DNA of 64,000 nucleotides, taken from Nitrospira japonica (GTDB taxonomy: Bacteria; Nitrospirota; Nitrospiria; Nitrospirales; Nitrospiraceae). The DNA lies in assembly GCF_900169565.1 (NCBI RefSeq), contig NZ_LT828648.1, positions 808,876 to 872,875 on the forward strand. The letters run 5' to 3'. Both the position numbers and the translations under genes were made by a program. Shown here in pieces: positions 33,448 to 40,793 of this stretch; position 1 is the first letter of the stretch; every line of letters begins with the position of its first letter. The notes under the pieces were generated by a model that saw nothing but the letters and a program-made list of their open reading frames with translations, did not search any database and was not told where the DNA came from.

Positions 33448-35766
33448 ATGGAACATCCATCGCGGCGACTTGATTTCGTGACGATCGACGGACTGTTGGC
33501 GTACGGGGAATGCCTGGCGCGACGACAGCCGAGCGACGATCTGCTCCTTCCCGCCCTACCGGCCACGACCGCCGACCGACGTCGAGCAGCCGAAGCCGCC
33601 GTGGAGGCCGTTCGTACGTTCGTTCACCGTGCCAAAACGGGATTCGAAGACGCCGCCGCTTATCGGGCGGCGCGCACGACGCTCTTCGCGGACCACTGCG
33701 CGGGCGATCCGCTGGTATTCTTTGCCGCCTGGAACACATGCCTGGCGTCCGGAGAGCTTCAACCGCTGTTGCACATCCCGATCAAGACGGTGTCGAAACC
33801 CACGCACCGCCGGCCGGTGGCCATCGTGCCCCGCGCCGACCTCACGCCCCAGCTGGCCGAAGGCCGGATCGTCCTGGACCTCGGCGACGATCGATTCTGG
33901 CTGTTACCCCGCGACCTCACGGGCCGGACCCTGCTGTTCACGATGCGGCACGGCGTCTCCCGGGTCGAGAGCAAGACCCACCGGGTCGGACGCCGCTTGA
34001 TGAACCGCCTTGATCCGGAACGGGGGTTTCCTCGTGCCGATTCGGTCGGAGCCGCCTTGGCCCGCATGGTCGGCGTGGTCGCCCAGCAACTCGATTTCCT
34101 CCACCTGTCCAACTATCTCAATCCGCGCGCCTTCCTGCATTTCATCAGCCGCAGTCCCAATACCGAACAACTCCTCCACCGCGTGGTCGCGGCCCTCGTC
34201 CCGGACAGCGAATCGAGACCGAAGCCGGCGCTCGAACCGGCGCTGGAGTCATCGGACTTCGGGTGGGTCACGGGGATGGAGAAAACGCTGGAGGCCGAGG
34301 AAGCGGCCAGGGCGTTCGGCGTCGACGTGAAGAGTGCGAAAGCGCTGCTCAAGGATCCCCTGTATTGCTACCCGGGCGGCAACTCCTTCTTCGACCTGTA
34401 CGTGGACGTCATCGACGGTCTCCACGGCGTCGGGCGTGCGAACCCGGGCAAGGTGGCCTGTTTGTACACGCACAGCTCGACGCTCCGCGCGCTGATGATC
34501 TACCTGGACGCGCGACCCTTTCATGAAGCCTTTACGGAGTTCAGCGATTATAAGGAGAGCCAGGACAACGTGGTGCTCCTGACCTTCGAACAGGGACGGT
34601 TGTCGGGCTACTCCACGGCCGTGGGCCTTTCCGAACGGGAACGGATCGCGCGGGAGGCGTGGCAGACGGTGGAGCGGGAACGCCGGGATCGCGTCGCCCT
34701 TAAACCGCGGCAGGTCAAACGGCTCGTGGCCCTGGTGTCCGGAGGAGACTTCGCGGGAGCCGGGGCCGCGCTGAAGGAATTGCGCGTCACCGGCAACCGG
34801 TTCGGCCTCGATGTGCGTTTCGTCCGTCACGGCTTTCTCGGTCTCGCGAACAACTGGATCGAACCGGTCACCGAACACCACACGCGGGGGATGAGCAGCC
34901 TGGCCAGCAGCCCCATCGGCAGCAGCCGGTTTGAAGACTTCAAAGACGAGCGGGTCCAGCAGGCCGCGATGAAACATCTCGCCCCGTACCTCAACGACAG
35001 CGTCGTCGTTGTGCTGGGAGGCGACGGCAGCCTGCGCGGCGCGCGAGCCATCTACGAAAACTTCGGCGTCCAGGTGATCGGGCTTCCGGGCACCATCGAC
35101 AACAACATCGACGGCACCACCTCGCTCGGCTTTCATTCGGCCGTGGCGCTCGCCAATCAGTCGATCGAATCGCTCAAGGCCACGAGTTCGGCGATGGGCA
35201 GCATTTTTTTCGTCGAAGTCATGGGCGCCGGATCGGGACACTTGGCCCTGGCGTGCGCCTATCAAGCGCGGGCGGAAGGCCTCTTGGTGAACGAGCATCC
35301 CGATCCGGACGCCTATATCGACGAGATCATCCTCGGGACGCTGAAACGCACGTTGGGTGTTCCCAACAAGAGCCATTTGTTCGTGGTGGCCGAGCGCACG
35401 CCACACCGTCATCATCGGGAAGGAGGCGTGCACGGCCTGGTCGACCACGTCGCCGAAACGATCGCACAGTGGCCGCAGCGTCAAGTGAAAGCCGATCAGT
35501 ATCCGCTGACGTTGGCCACCAAAGCCACCATTCTCGGCCATACCCTGAGAGGCGCGCCGCCCACGCCGGAGGACAAGACCATCGCCCAACACCTGGCGTA
35601 CGAAACGGTCCGGCGGGTGGTGGAAGCGCCTGAAACGATCGTGGGCTGCATGGTCGCCTATCGTGATCAGGGAACCATCGCGACCATCCCGCTCCACGCC
35701 GTAGCGGCCAAACCTTTCAATTGGGCGCTTTTCGCCCGGATGCACGGAAGCGAAGCGGGAGATTGA
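33448..35766 (+). CDS. Histidine-phosphatase-like domain fused to 6-phosphofructokinase
   Basis: 772 residues from the ATG at 33448 (GGGAGGT upstream; the frame is open further 5' but antisense to pyk). Residues 1-420 include FTMRHGVSRVESK (Arg167-His168-Gly169) and CLYTHSSTLRALM (His342), the two histidines and Arg of the histidine phosphatase superfamily. Residues 423-772 are a phosphofructokinase: GGDGS (524-528), PGTIDNNIDG, GSSRF, VVAER and GHTLRG. Relative to E. coli PfkA, MGRYCGD becomes MGAGSGH and TRATVLGH becomes TKATILGH. GGDG suggests ATP rather than PPi. It is divergent from pyk. Confidence 0.85.
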   Translation: MEHPSRRLDFVTIDGLLAYGECLARRQPSDDLLLPALPATTADRRRAAEAAVEAVRTFVHRAKTGFEDAAAYRAARTTLFADHCAGDPLVFFAAWNTCLASGELQPLLHIPIKTVSKPTHRRPVAIVPRADLTPQLAEGRIVLDLGDDRFWLLPRDLTGRTLLFTMRHGVSRVESKTHRVGRRLMNRLDPERGFPRADSVGAALARMVGVVAQQLDFLHLSNYLNPRAFLHFISRSPNTEQLLHRVVAALVPDSESRPKPALEPALESSDFGWVTGMEKTLEAEEAARAFGVDVKSAKALLKDPLYCYPGGNSFFDLYVDVIDGLHGVGRANPGKVACLYTHSSTLRALMIYLDARPFHEAFTEFSDYKESQDNVVLLTFEQGRLSGYSTAVGLSERERIAREAWQTVERERRDRVALKPRQVKRLVALVSGGDFAGAGAALKELRVTGNRFGLDVRFVRHGFLGLANNWIEPVTEHHTRGMSSLASSPIGSSRFEDFKDERVQQAAMKHLAPYLNDSVVVVLGGDGSLRGARAIYENFGVQVIGLPGTIDNNIDGTTSLGFHSAVALANQSIESLKATSSAMGSIFFVEVMGAGSGHLALACAYQARAEGLLVNEHPDPDAYIDEIILGTLKRTLGVPNKSHLFVVAERTPHRHHREGGVHGLVDHVAETIAQWPQRQVKADQYPLTLATKATILGHTLRGAPPTPEDKTIAQHLAYETVRRVVEAPETIVGCMVAYRDQGTIATIPLHAVAAKPFNWALFARMHGSEAGD

Positions 35767-35840
35767 CCGGCCGGCGTCCGCTTCGTTGACCTCGATTCTG
35801 AGGGCGTGGTAGCGTCTGGCCACTCGCGAGGCATCCGGCG

Positions 35841-36299
35841 ATGATGCGTCCATTCCCACGAGGCATCTGGTCTGGGGTGATCGGGTTTGCGCTGCTGCTC
35901 AGCGCGACGATCGCGACCAGCCAGCCGGTCGGTCCGCAGGCCGAGCCGCCGGGGATCGCGACTCCAGAGCTTCACGGCCTCCCGAATCATGATGGTCCGC
36001 CTCCCGGCAGGACCGAGGCGGCCTCCCCGCTCCGTCAGAAAACCGAGATTCCCCAAAAGGCGAAAGATCTGCTTCGGACGATCCGGGAGCGCCAGGGCAT
36101 GCCGCCCCCCGGCTACGCGGGCGGACGTACCTTTCACAATCGAGAACGCCGGCTCCCTCGCGGGCTGTACCGGGAGTATGACGTCAATCCGAAGATTCGG
36201 GGCCGGCCGCGCGACGCGGAACGGATCGTCATCGAACAACAGACCGATCGGGCCTATTACACGGCCGACCATTATCGAACGTTCGCTCCATTCAAGTGA
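35841..36299 (+). CDS. Exported barnase-type ribonuclease
   Basis: 152 residues. Signal peptide (GVIGFALLLSATIATS), a Pro-rich linker, and a compact RNase N1/T1 (barnase) domain from about residue 85. All active-site positions match barnase: Arg101 in FHNRERRLP (barnase Arg59), Glu112 in LYREYDV (Glu73), Arg124 and Arg128 in GRPRDAERIV (Arg83, Arg87), and His144 in YYTADHYRTF (His102). It would cut RNA after guanine. The next gene, 6 bp downstream, is a barstar-type inhibitor, which protects the cytoplasm before export. Confidence 0.88.
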   Translation: MMRPFPRGIWSGVIGFALLLSATIATSQPVGPQAEPPGIATPELHGLPNHDGPPPGRTEAASPLRQKTEIPQKAKDLLRTIRERQGMPPPGYAGGRTFHNRERRLPRGLYREYDVNPKIRGRPRDAERIVIEQQTDRAYYTADHYRTFAPFK

Positions 36300-36305
36300 G
36301 ACACC

Positions 36306-36845
36306 ATGCCGCACCGGACGTCCCTCGCTTCCATCATCCAGTCGATCAAGGCACCCTGGGTCCTATTGCTCACGCTCGACGCGGGGGCGCACATCGAGAA
36401 GGTCTTCCATGTCCCGGACGGATTCGTCCTGCGCGTGGTTCGCGGAGCCAAGTGCCGCACCGCCGCCGCCTTGTTCCAGGAGTTCGCCCGCGCGCTCAAG
36501 TTGCCCGACTATTTCGGGCACAACTGGGATGCCCTCGAAGAATGCCTCGCGGATCTGGAATGGCTACCCGCCAAAGGGTATGTGTTGGCCGTCACGGAAG
36601 CGGAACAGGTGCTGATAAAAGAGGAAGACGACTACAGCACGTTTCTCGAAGTGCTGAGCGATGCCGGTGAGGCGTGGGCGGCAGGTCAGGCCGGTTCCGG
36701 CTCCAGACCTTTTCATGTCATCCTGACCGTGTCCCACCAGCAGAGGGCCGCACGGGCACATTGGTCGATTCCGGAAGTCGGTTTGGATGCCGAAGTGGGA
36801 CACCGAGCCAAGGTATCGCGAAAACAGCCTCCATCCGTAAAGTGA
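36306..36845 (+). CDS. Barstar-type ribonuclease inhibitor
   Basis: 179 residues, no signal peptide, so cytoplasmic. The barstar core is visible as LKLPDYFGHNWDALEECLAD (Asp75 corresponds to barstar Asp35), followed by a hydrophobic strand and a final FHVILT strand. The barstar Trp38-Asp39 pair is Glu-Glu here. A C-terminal tail of about 45 polar residues is longer than in Bacillus barstar. Immediately follows the exported RNase, the standard toxin-immunity order. Confidence 0.85.
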   Translation: MPHRTSLASIIQSIKAPWVLLLTLDAGAHIEKVFHVPDGFVLRVVRGAKCRTAAALFQEFARALKLPDYFGHNWDALEECLADLEWLPAKGYVLAVTEAEQVLIKEEDDYSTFLEVLSDAGEAWAAGQAGSGSRPFHVILTVSHQQRAARAHWSIPEVGLDAEVGHRAKVSRKQPPSVK

Positions 36846-36929
36846 GTCCGATACGCCGATCGGAGGCACCCAGGGCACGATTGGTGTGAAACGGCTGGGG
36901 CACAATGGCGGAGTCGATGGGGCGGACGT

Positions 36930-37148
36930 TCAGGACGGTGACCGCCACTTCCAGCGGAAGGGGGCCGGCGAGAGCCCGTCGGTTCCCGTGTCACGCGCAT
37001 ACGCTCGGGACGCCCGCCAGCGGGCCTGGACTTCATCACGATGTGTCAGGCAAATCCCGTGTGTTTCCCGCACGTCGTCGAGGGGAGGCTTCTCCCCCAC
37101 TACGTCGTTCTTCCCTTCGTATCGGCACCAGGAACACACGACCTTCAT
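36930..37148 (-). CDS. Small Cys-rich (CSWC) protein
   Basis: 72 residues from the ATG at 37148, which follows GGAGAAGG. The chain starts MKVVCSWCRYEGKND and continues through PPLDDVRETHGICLTHRDE, giving Cys-x2-Cys and a later Cys/His pair likely to bind zinc, like the CxxC...HGIC tails of some PAS/sensor proteins. Similar short proteins occur in Nitrospira as far as I recall. It converges on the barstar gene. Function unknown. Confidence 0.5.
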   Translation of the reverse strand: MKVVCSWCRYEGKNDVVGEKPPLDDVRETHGICLTHRDEVQARWRASRAYARDTGTDGLSPAPFRWKWRSPS

Positions 37149-37410
37149 GGACAATGCCTTCTCCGAATCCAGCCAGCGGGTGACGCAAGATTCAGACCGA
37201 CGCTCAGTGTGCCCGACGAGTGAGGTATTTCCTAAATAAATCGCAAACACGCGTGTTGCGGCGGGCGAAAGCGGACTGGATCAAAAAAGAATCGACTGTG
37301 GATCTCTGTCGTCAATTTTTCGACACTCCGACCACATTCGAGCCAAAGATCCAAAGGTCGCCCGCTTCCTTGACCGGTTCTCACCGACCATGATAGGTTG
37401 CGCCCCCGCC

Positions 37411-38694
37411 ATGAAGACCACTCGTTCAGCCAAACTTTTCGAACGGGGTCAGCAACTCATTCCGGGCGGCGTCAACAGCCCGGTCCGAGCCTTCCGTTCA
37501 GTCGGAGGCCAGCCCCGTTTCATCAGCCGGGCGAAGGGCTCGCGCCTCTACGACGTGGATGGCAACACCTACATCGACTACGTGTTGTCCTGGGGGCCGA
37601 TGATTCTGGGACACGCAGCTCCGTCCGTGATCGCCGCGGTCCGAAAGGCGGCCGGGCGCGGCACGAGTTTCGGCGCACCGACCGAGCTGGAAGTCTCACT
37701 GGCGGAGATGATCCGGGAGGCATTTCCCTCCATGGAGAAGATCCGTCTGGTCAGTTCCGGCACCGAAGCGGTGATGAGCGCGATTCGTGTCGCCCGCGGA
37801 TTCACCAAGCGCGACACGATTTTGAAATTTGAAGGCTGCTATCACGGCCACAGCGACTATTTGCTCGCCAAGGCCGGGTCCGGTCTCGCCACGTTAGGCA
37901 TCCCGGATTCGCCCGGCGTCCCGGAAGACTTTGCCAAGCACACCCTCACCGCCCCGTATAATGACATCGGCGCGGTCCGTCGCCTGGTCGACAACCATCG
38001 CGGCCGCCTTGCCTGCATCATTCTGGAGCCGATCGCCGGCAACATGGGCGTGGTACCTCCGGCTCCGGATTTCCTGTCCGACTTACGAAAGCTGACCCTC
38101 GAACACGATATCCTCCTGATTTTCGACGAGGTGATCACGGGGTTCCGGGTGGCTTACGGCGGCGCTCAGAGTCTGTACGGCGTGACTCCCGATTTGACCG
38201 TGTTGGGCAAAATCATCGGCGGGGGCCTGCCGGTCGGGGCCTACGGAGGCAGAAGGGAGATCATGGATCTCATCGCGCCCTCGGGGCCGGTGTATCAGGC
38301 GGGAACGCTGTCAGGAAATCCACTGGCGGTCACGGCGGGGATCGCCACGCTCACCAAGCTCAAGGGTCGCGGCGTCTATACGGGGCTCGAAGCGCGGGCG
38401 GCGGCCTTTGCCAAAGGGATGGGCGCTGCGGCCAAGAAAGCGGGCATCCCGCTCACGCAGACACGGGTGGGTTCCATGTTGACGTCGTTCTTCACCGCGA
38501 GTCCCGTGCGCGATTGGACGACAGTGAAACAATCAGACACGCAGCGCTACGGTCGGTTCTTCCACAAGATGCTCGACCAGGGCATCTACCTCGCGCCGTC
38601 ACAATTCGAAGCCGTGTTTCTTTCCACCGCCCATTCCTCGGCGGAGATCGACAAGACGCTCCGCGCCGCATCCGCGGCCTTTAAGAGCTTATAG
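37411..38694 (+). CDS. hemL: Glutamate-1-semialdehyde 2,1-aminomutase
   Basis: 427 residues from the ATG at 37411 (37390 also in frame). A PLP enzyme of the C5 heme pathway that turns glutamate-1-semialdehyde into 5-aminolevulinate. Diagnostic parts: [61 protein letters not shown], the catalytic lysine in [18 protein letters not shown], and [12 protein letters not shown]. Its stop codon lies inside a short intergenic repeat (38680-38713). Confidence 0.97.
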   Translation: MKTTRSAKLFERGQQLIPGGVNSPVRAFRSVGGQPRFISRAKGSRLYDVDGNTYIDYVLSWGPMILGHAAPSVIAAVRKAAGRGTSFGAPTELEVSLAEMIREAFPSMEKIRLVSSGTEAVMSAIRVARGFTKRDTILKFEGCYHGHSDYLLAKAGSGLATLGIPDSPGVPEDFAKHTLTAPYNDIGAVRRLVDNHRGRLACIILEPIAGNMGVVPPAPDFLSDLRKLTLEHDILLIFDEVITGFRVAYGGAQSLYGVTPDLTVLGKIIGGGLPVGAYGGRREIMDLIAPSGPVYQAGTLSGNPLAVTAGIATLTKLKGRGVYTGLEARAAAFAKGMGAAAKKAGIPLTQTRVGSMLTSFFTASPVRDWTTVKQSDTQRYGRFFHKMLDQGIYLAPSQFEAVFLSTAHSSAEIDKTLRAASAAFKSL

Positions 38695-38713
38695 CTGATA
38701 GCCTATGGCAGAA
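38680..38713 (+). repeat. Solo copy of TATRGC-type repeat at hemL stop
   Basis: TTTAAGAGCTTATAGCTGAT followed by AGCCTATGGCAGAA. It matches, over about 22 of the first 26 positions, the reverse complement of 40752-40793, and both begin CTTTAAGAGC at a gene stop codon. It belongs to the repeat family flanking the four-helix-bundle pseudogene. Confidence 0.7.
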
Positions 38714-38772
38714 GCCGACACCCTCGGCTGTATCTTCCTCACATCCGATCGCATCGCTTCCGATACAGCCTG

Positions 38773-38994
38773 CAGAATGTTCAAAGGGGCTGTCAGCAAG
38801 ACCGCAGTGAGGTCCGCGACGCGAGGAATAACGAGTGTCATGTCTGCGGACGGGCGCGAGACGGTGAGCGCCCAGTGTCTTAGGCGAATCGTAGATATTT
38901 CTCACCCGCCTGTGGGAACAGGCGATGGTCCCAATCGTACGTCGAAGCCTTGAACGAAACGAGAACGAAGCTGGCAGCCGCTTTCAACATTCTG
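38773..38994. repeat. 222-bp element with terminal inverted repeats
   Basis: The left end CAGAATGTTCAAAGGGGCTG (38773 onward) and the reverse complement of the right end CAGAATGTTGAAAGCGGCTG (from 38994) agree at 22 of the first 25 positions. Inside is a second hairpin CGCCTGT/ACAGGCG (38907-38924). It fills the space between hemL and the 76-residue gene, ending 3 bp from that gene's stop. It resembles a MITE-like or REP-type dispersed element; a degenerate relative is at 43726-43872. Confidence 0.75.
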
Positions 38995-38996
38995 CT

Positions 38997-39227
38997 CTAT
39001 TCGTCGTCCTCGTCGTCCGCATCCATCGCTTCCTGACGTTTCTGCTCTTCCATGGCGTTGTGCAGCAACATGCGGATGAACATCGAGTATAAGGAACCCT
39101 TTTCCAACGTCCCGCCCGGAGGGATCGCAATCTTGCCCTCCTTGATCATCTTATCCATCCACACCTTCTGATCGGGGGCGATCAGAATGGGAATCTCGAC
39201 GAGTCCGACCCGACCGAACATTTCCAT
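38997..39227 (-). CDS. Small conserved-looking hypothetical protein
   Basis: 76 residues: MEMFGRVGLVEIPILIAPDQ, then a helical middle with PPGGTLEKGSLYSMFIRML, and a very acidic tail (DADDEDDE). No membrane helix. The clean start, the good codon use and the acidic tail suggest a genuine soluble protein. Function unknown. Confidence 0.65.
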   Translation of the reverse strand: MEMFGRVGLVEIPILIAPDQKVWMDKMIKEGKIAIPPGGTLEKGSLYSMFIRMLLHNAMEEQKRQEAMDADDEDDE

Positions 39228-39382
39228 GACTCAACCTCCGGGATAATTCTGGGAGCGTACAGTAAGAACTTCTACAATCGAGCTTGTTGTTCTCTGACCG
39301 CCGCCATTCCAGCACGCGGTTTTCTCGGTTGTCAACCGGCGCTGGAGTCCTGGCACGATCTCTGCGTTCACCTTCCAGGACG

Positions 39383-39766
39383 ATGACCGCGGGCACGACA
39401 ACCTTCCGTACGCTTTCCGGTCTTCTCACCATGATTCTTTTGCTGCCATTGCCGGAAAGTCACGGGCAATCGTCCACTTTCTCCGCGTCCTCGTTGCCGA
39501 CAACGCCCTTGTCTCCGCAAGCCGGCGCCGGATCCCCCGAAGACCTCGGCTCGTGCGATCTCTGCCGGCCGCTCGATGGACGACCGGGATCGAATCTCAA
39601 GCGTCAGCGGCACGATCGGGATCCCCATTTTCGGCGAAAAGCACAACCTGACGGACTGCATCGATCCAGGAACCGAAGCCTCAAGTCCGGGCTGCCGAGA
39701 CATCCCCCAATCCAGCAATCGGCCCAAGACCGGTCCGAACCCTCCCCCGGGGAGGTCGCGCCATAA
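39383..39766 (+). CDS. Possible small exported protein (uncertain)
   Basis: 127 residues. The first 30 (TFRTLSGLLTMILLLPLPES) look like a signal peptide. The rest is Ser/Pro/Arg-rich and does not look like a folded domain, and other frames are also open here. It may be a degraded gene that is real only at its 5' end, or not a gene. It occupies the largest otherwise unassigned stretch in this part (39228-39796). Confidence 0.3.
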   Translation: MTAGTTTFRTLSGLLTMILLLPLPESHGQSSTFSASSLPTTPLSPQAGAGSPEDLGSCDLCRPLDGRPGSNLKRQRHDRDPHFRRKAQPDGLHRSRNRSLKSGLPRHPPIQQSAQDRSEPSPGEVAP

Positions 39767-39796
39767 CCGTATCGGGAACAGGCAAGCGGCTTGCAC

Positions 39797-39901
39797 TTAT
39801 TTCTTCTTGTTCGAGGAATTATCCGAGAACAGCAACCAGCCCAGCACGACAAAGCCGATGGCCACACCTGTGATGGCCAGCCAGGTTCCGATTTTGTCCA
39901 T
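39797..39901 (-). CDS. 34-residue single-span membrane protein coupled to ybgC
   Basis: Direct minus-strand translation: MDKIGTWLAITGVAIGFVVL, then GWLLFSDNSSNKKK and stop. One membrane helix with a basic C-terminal tail. Its ATG overlaps the ybgC stop (TGATG at 39901), with an AGGAGA ribosome site inside the end of ybgC. Coupling to ybgC suggests it belongs to the envelope-linked Tol-Pal context in which YbgC acts, but no role is known. Confidence 0.7.
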   Translation of the reverse strand: MDKIGTWLAITGVAIGFVVLGWLLFSDNSSNKKK

Positions 39902-40302
39902 CAATGTTTCTCCTTTTCGGCCGGTCGCAGTGCATCGGCTATTGCCTTGTCGAGGCGCCGCACCTTCCCCCCGCCGTCCGTCGCCGCAAGACGCGCCGAG
40001 CCTTCCACTACCAGGCGTCCGCTCTGTTTGTCCTTGACGACGTGCGAGAACGTCAACGAGGCGCTGCTCAAGTCCGTCACCGATGTGTCAATCGTCAGTG
40101 TATCCCCATAACGGGCCGGAGATCGATAGGTCAGCTCTGCGTGCACCACGACAAACACCGTTCCCTCGTCCATCAACTGCTTGACCGAACATCCGCGCTC
40201 TTCGAGGTGTGCCGTCCTGGCCCGCTCGAAATACTTGAGATAGTTCGCGTAATAGACGACGCCTCCGCAATCCGTGTCTTCGTAATAAATGCGGATGTCC
40301 AT
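39901..40302 (-). CDS. ybgC: Acyl-CoA thioesterase YbgC
   Basis: 133 residues, hot-dog fold. The YbgC/4HBT signature IYYEDTDCGGVVYYANYLKY with the catalytic Asp (EDTD) is at the very start, followed by FERARTAHLEERG. It hydrolyses short-chain or hydroxybenzoyl-type acyl-CoA esters and is linked to Tol-Pal function and phospholipid metabolism in proteobacteria. No tol genes lie in this window. It overlaps the 34-residue membrane protein gene by one base. Confidence 0.9.
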   Translation of the reverse strand: MDIRIYYEDTDCGGVVYYANYLKYFERARTAHLEERGCSVKQLMDEGTVFVVVHAELTYRSPARYGDTLTIDTSVTDLSSASLTFSHVVKDKQSGRLVVEGSARLAATDGGGKVRRLDKAIADALRPAEKEKH

Positions 40303-40310
40303 CGATAGAG

Positions 40311-40340
40311 TAATGGCCTATAGCAAATGGCTTATGGCAC
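40311..40340 (+). repeat. Left inverted copy of TATRGC-type repeat
   Basis: TAATGGCCTATAGCAAATGG followed by CTTATGGCAC, a run of degenerate TATRGC/ATGGC words. It stands opposite the copy at 40752-40793, so the two bracket the four-helix-bundle pseudogene as inverted ends. Confidence 0.6.
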
Positions 40341-40374
40341 GGACAAGACTAAAGGATAGAAATGTGTAAAAACT

Positions 40375-40734
40375 TTAGGTATTCAACAGAGTATTTCTGA
40401 ATGCATTGATACTCTTGGCAAGCCGCTGGCTATACTCGTACAGATTTTATTGTGCTCAGGCTCTGTAATGTAAACACGATCTTTGGCAAGAAATGCCCCC
40501 GCCACAACCTCGTATGTCGAGCCTAATGCTATTTCCAAATGATAGTCGAATACCTTATTGGATTTTTGGGCAGAGCCTTCTGCGATGTTAAGTCCGATTG
40601 AATTGGCTGCACGATTCATTTGTGACTTCAATCCATAATCTTCATGCCTTGGAAACTTCGCGGTCGCGGCATAAACCGTCGTCGCGTATTCCTTCGCCAT
40701 TTGCCATCTCCAAAGTCTCAAACCGAAAGGCCAT
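40375..40734 (-). pseudogene. Frameshifted four-helix-bundle protein (S23/IVP family)
   Basis: The central frame encodes the recognisable core of the 23S rRNA intervening-sequence-type four-helix bundle (MAKEYATTVYAATAKFPRHE, then SQMNRAANSIGLNIAEGSAQ). Near the N-terminus the natural start (MAFRFETLE from 40734) is in another frame, joined near GAGATGGCAAATGG. Near the C-terminus the expected ending (LYEYSQRLAKSINAFRNTLL, stop 40375) is in a third frame, after AATAAAATCTG, consistent with loss of one A in a homopolymer. Two independent frameshifts make this a pseudogene unless they are sequencing errors. The tandem repeats on both sides are inverted. Confidence 0.75.
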
Positions 40735-40751
40735 CTTCGCCCTTCTGTCTC

Positions 40752-40793
40752 CTCTGCCATACGCTATACGCCATGAGCCATATGCTCTTAAAG
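40752..40793 (-). repeat. Right inverted copy of TATRGC-type repeat
   Basis: On the minus strand CTTTAAGAGCATATGGCTCA then TGGCGTATAGCGTATGGCAG. It begins at the stop codon of the CARF-HEPN gene (40788-40790) and runs toward the pseudogene, the mirror image of 40311-40340. Confidence 0.65.

Noticed and set aside
31851-33473. Long plus-strand frame opposite pyk
   Set aside because: Pyruvate kinase is intact on the minus strand and this frame is low-complexity Arg/Asp-rich sequence.
34249-35859. Long minus-strand frame opposite the PFK fusion
   Set aside because: The plus-strand protein has conserved PFK motifs; the antisense frame has none.
38705-38953. 82-residue plus-strand frame after hemL
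   Set aside because: It lies within the terminal-inverted-repeat element and shows no protein-like pattern.
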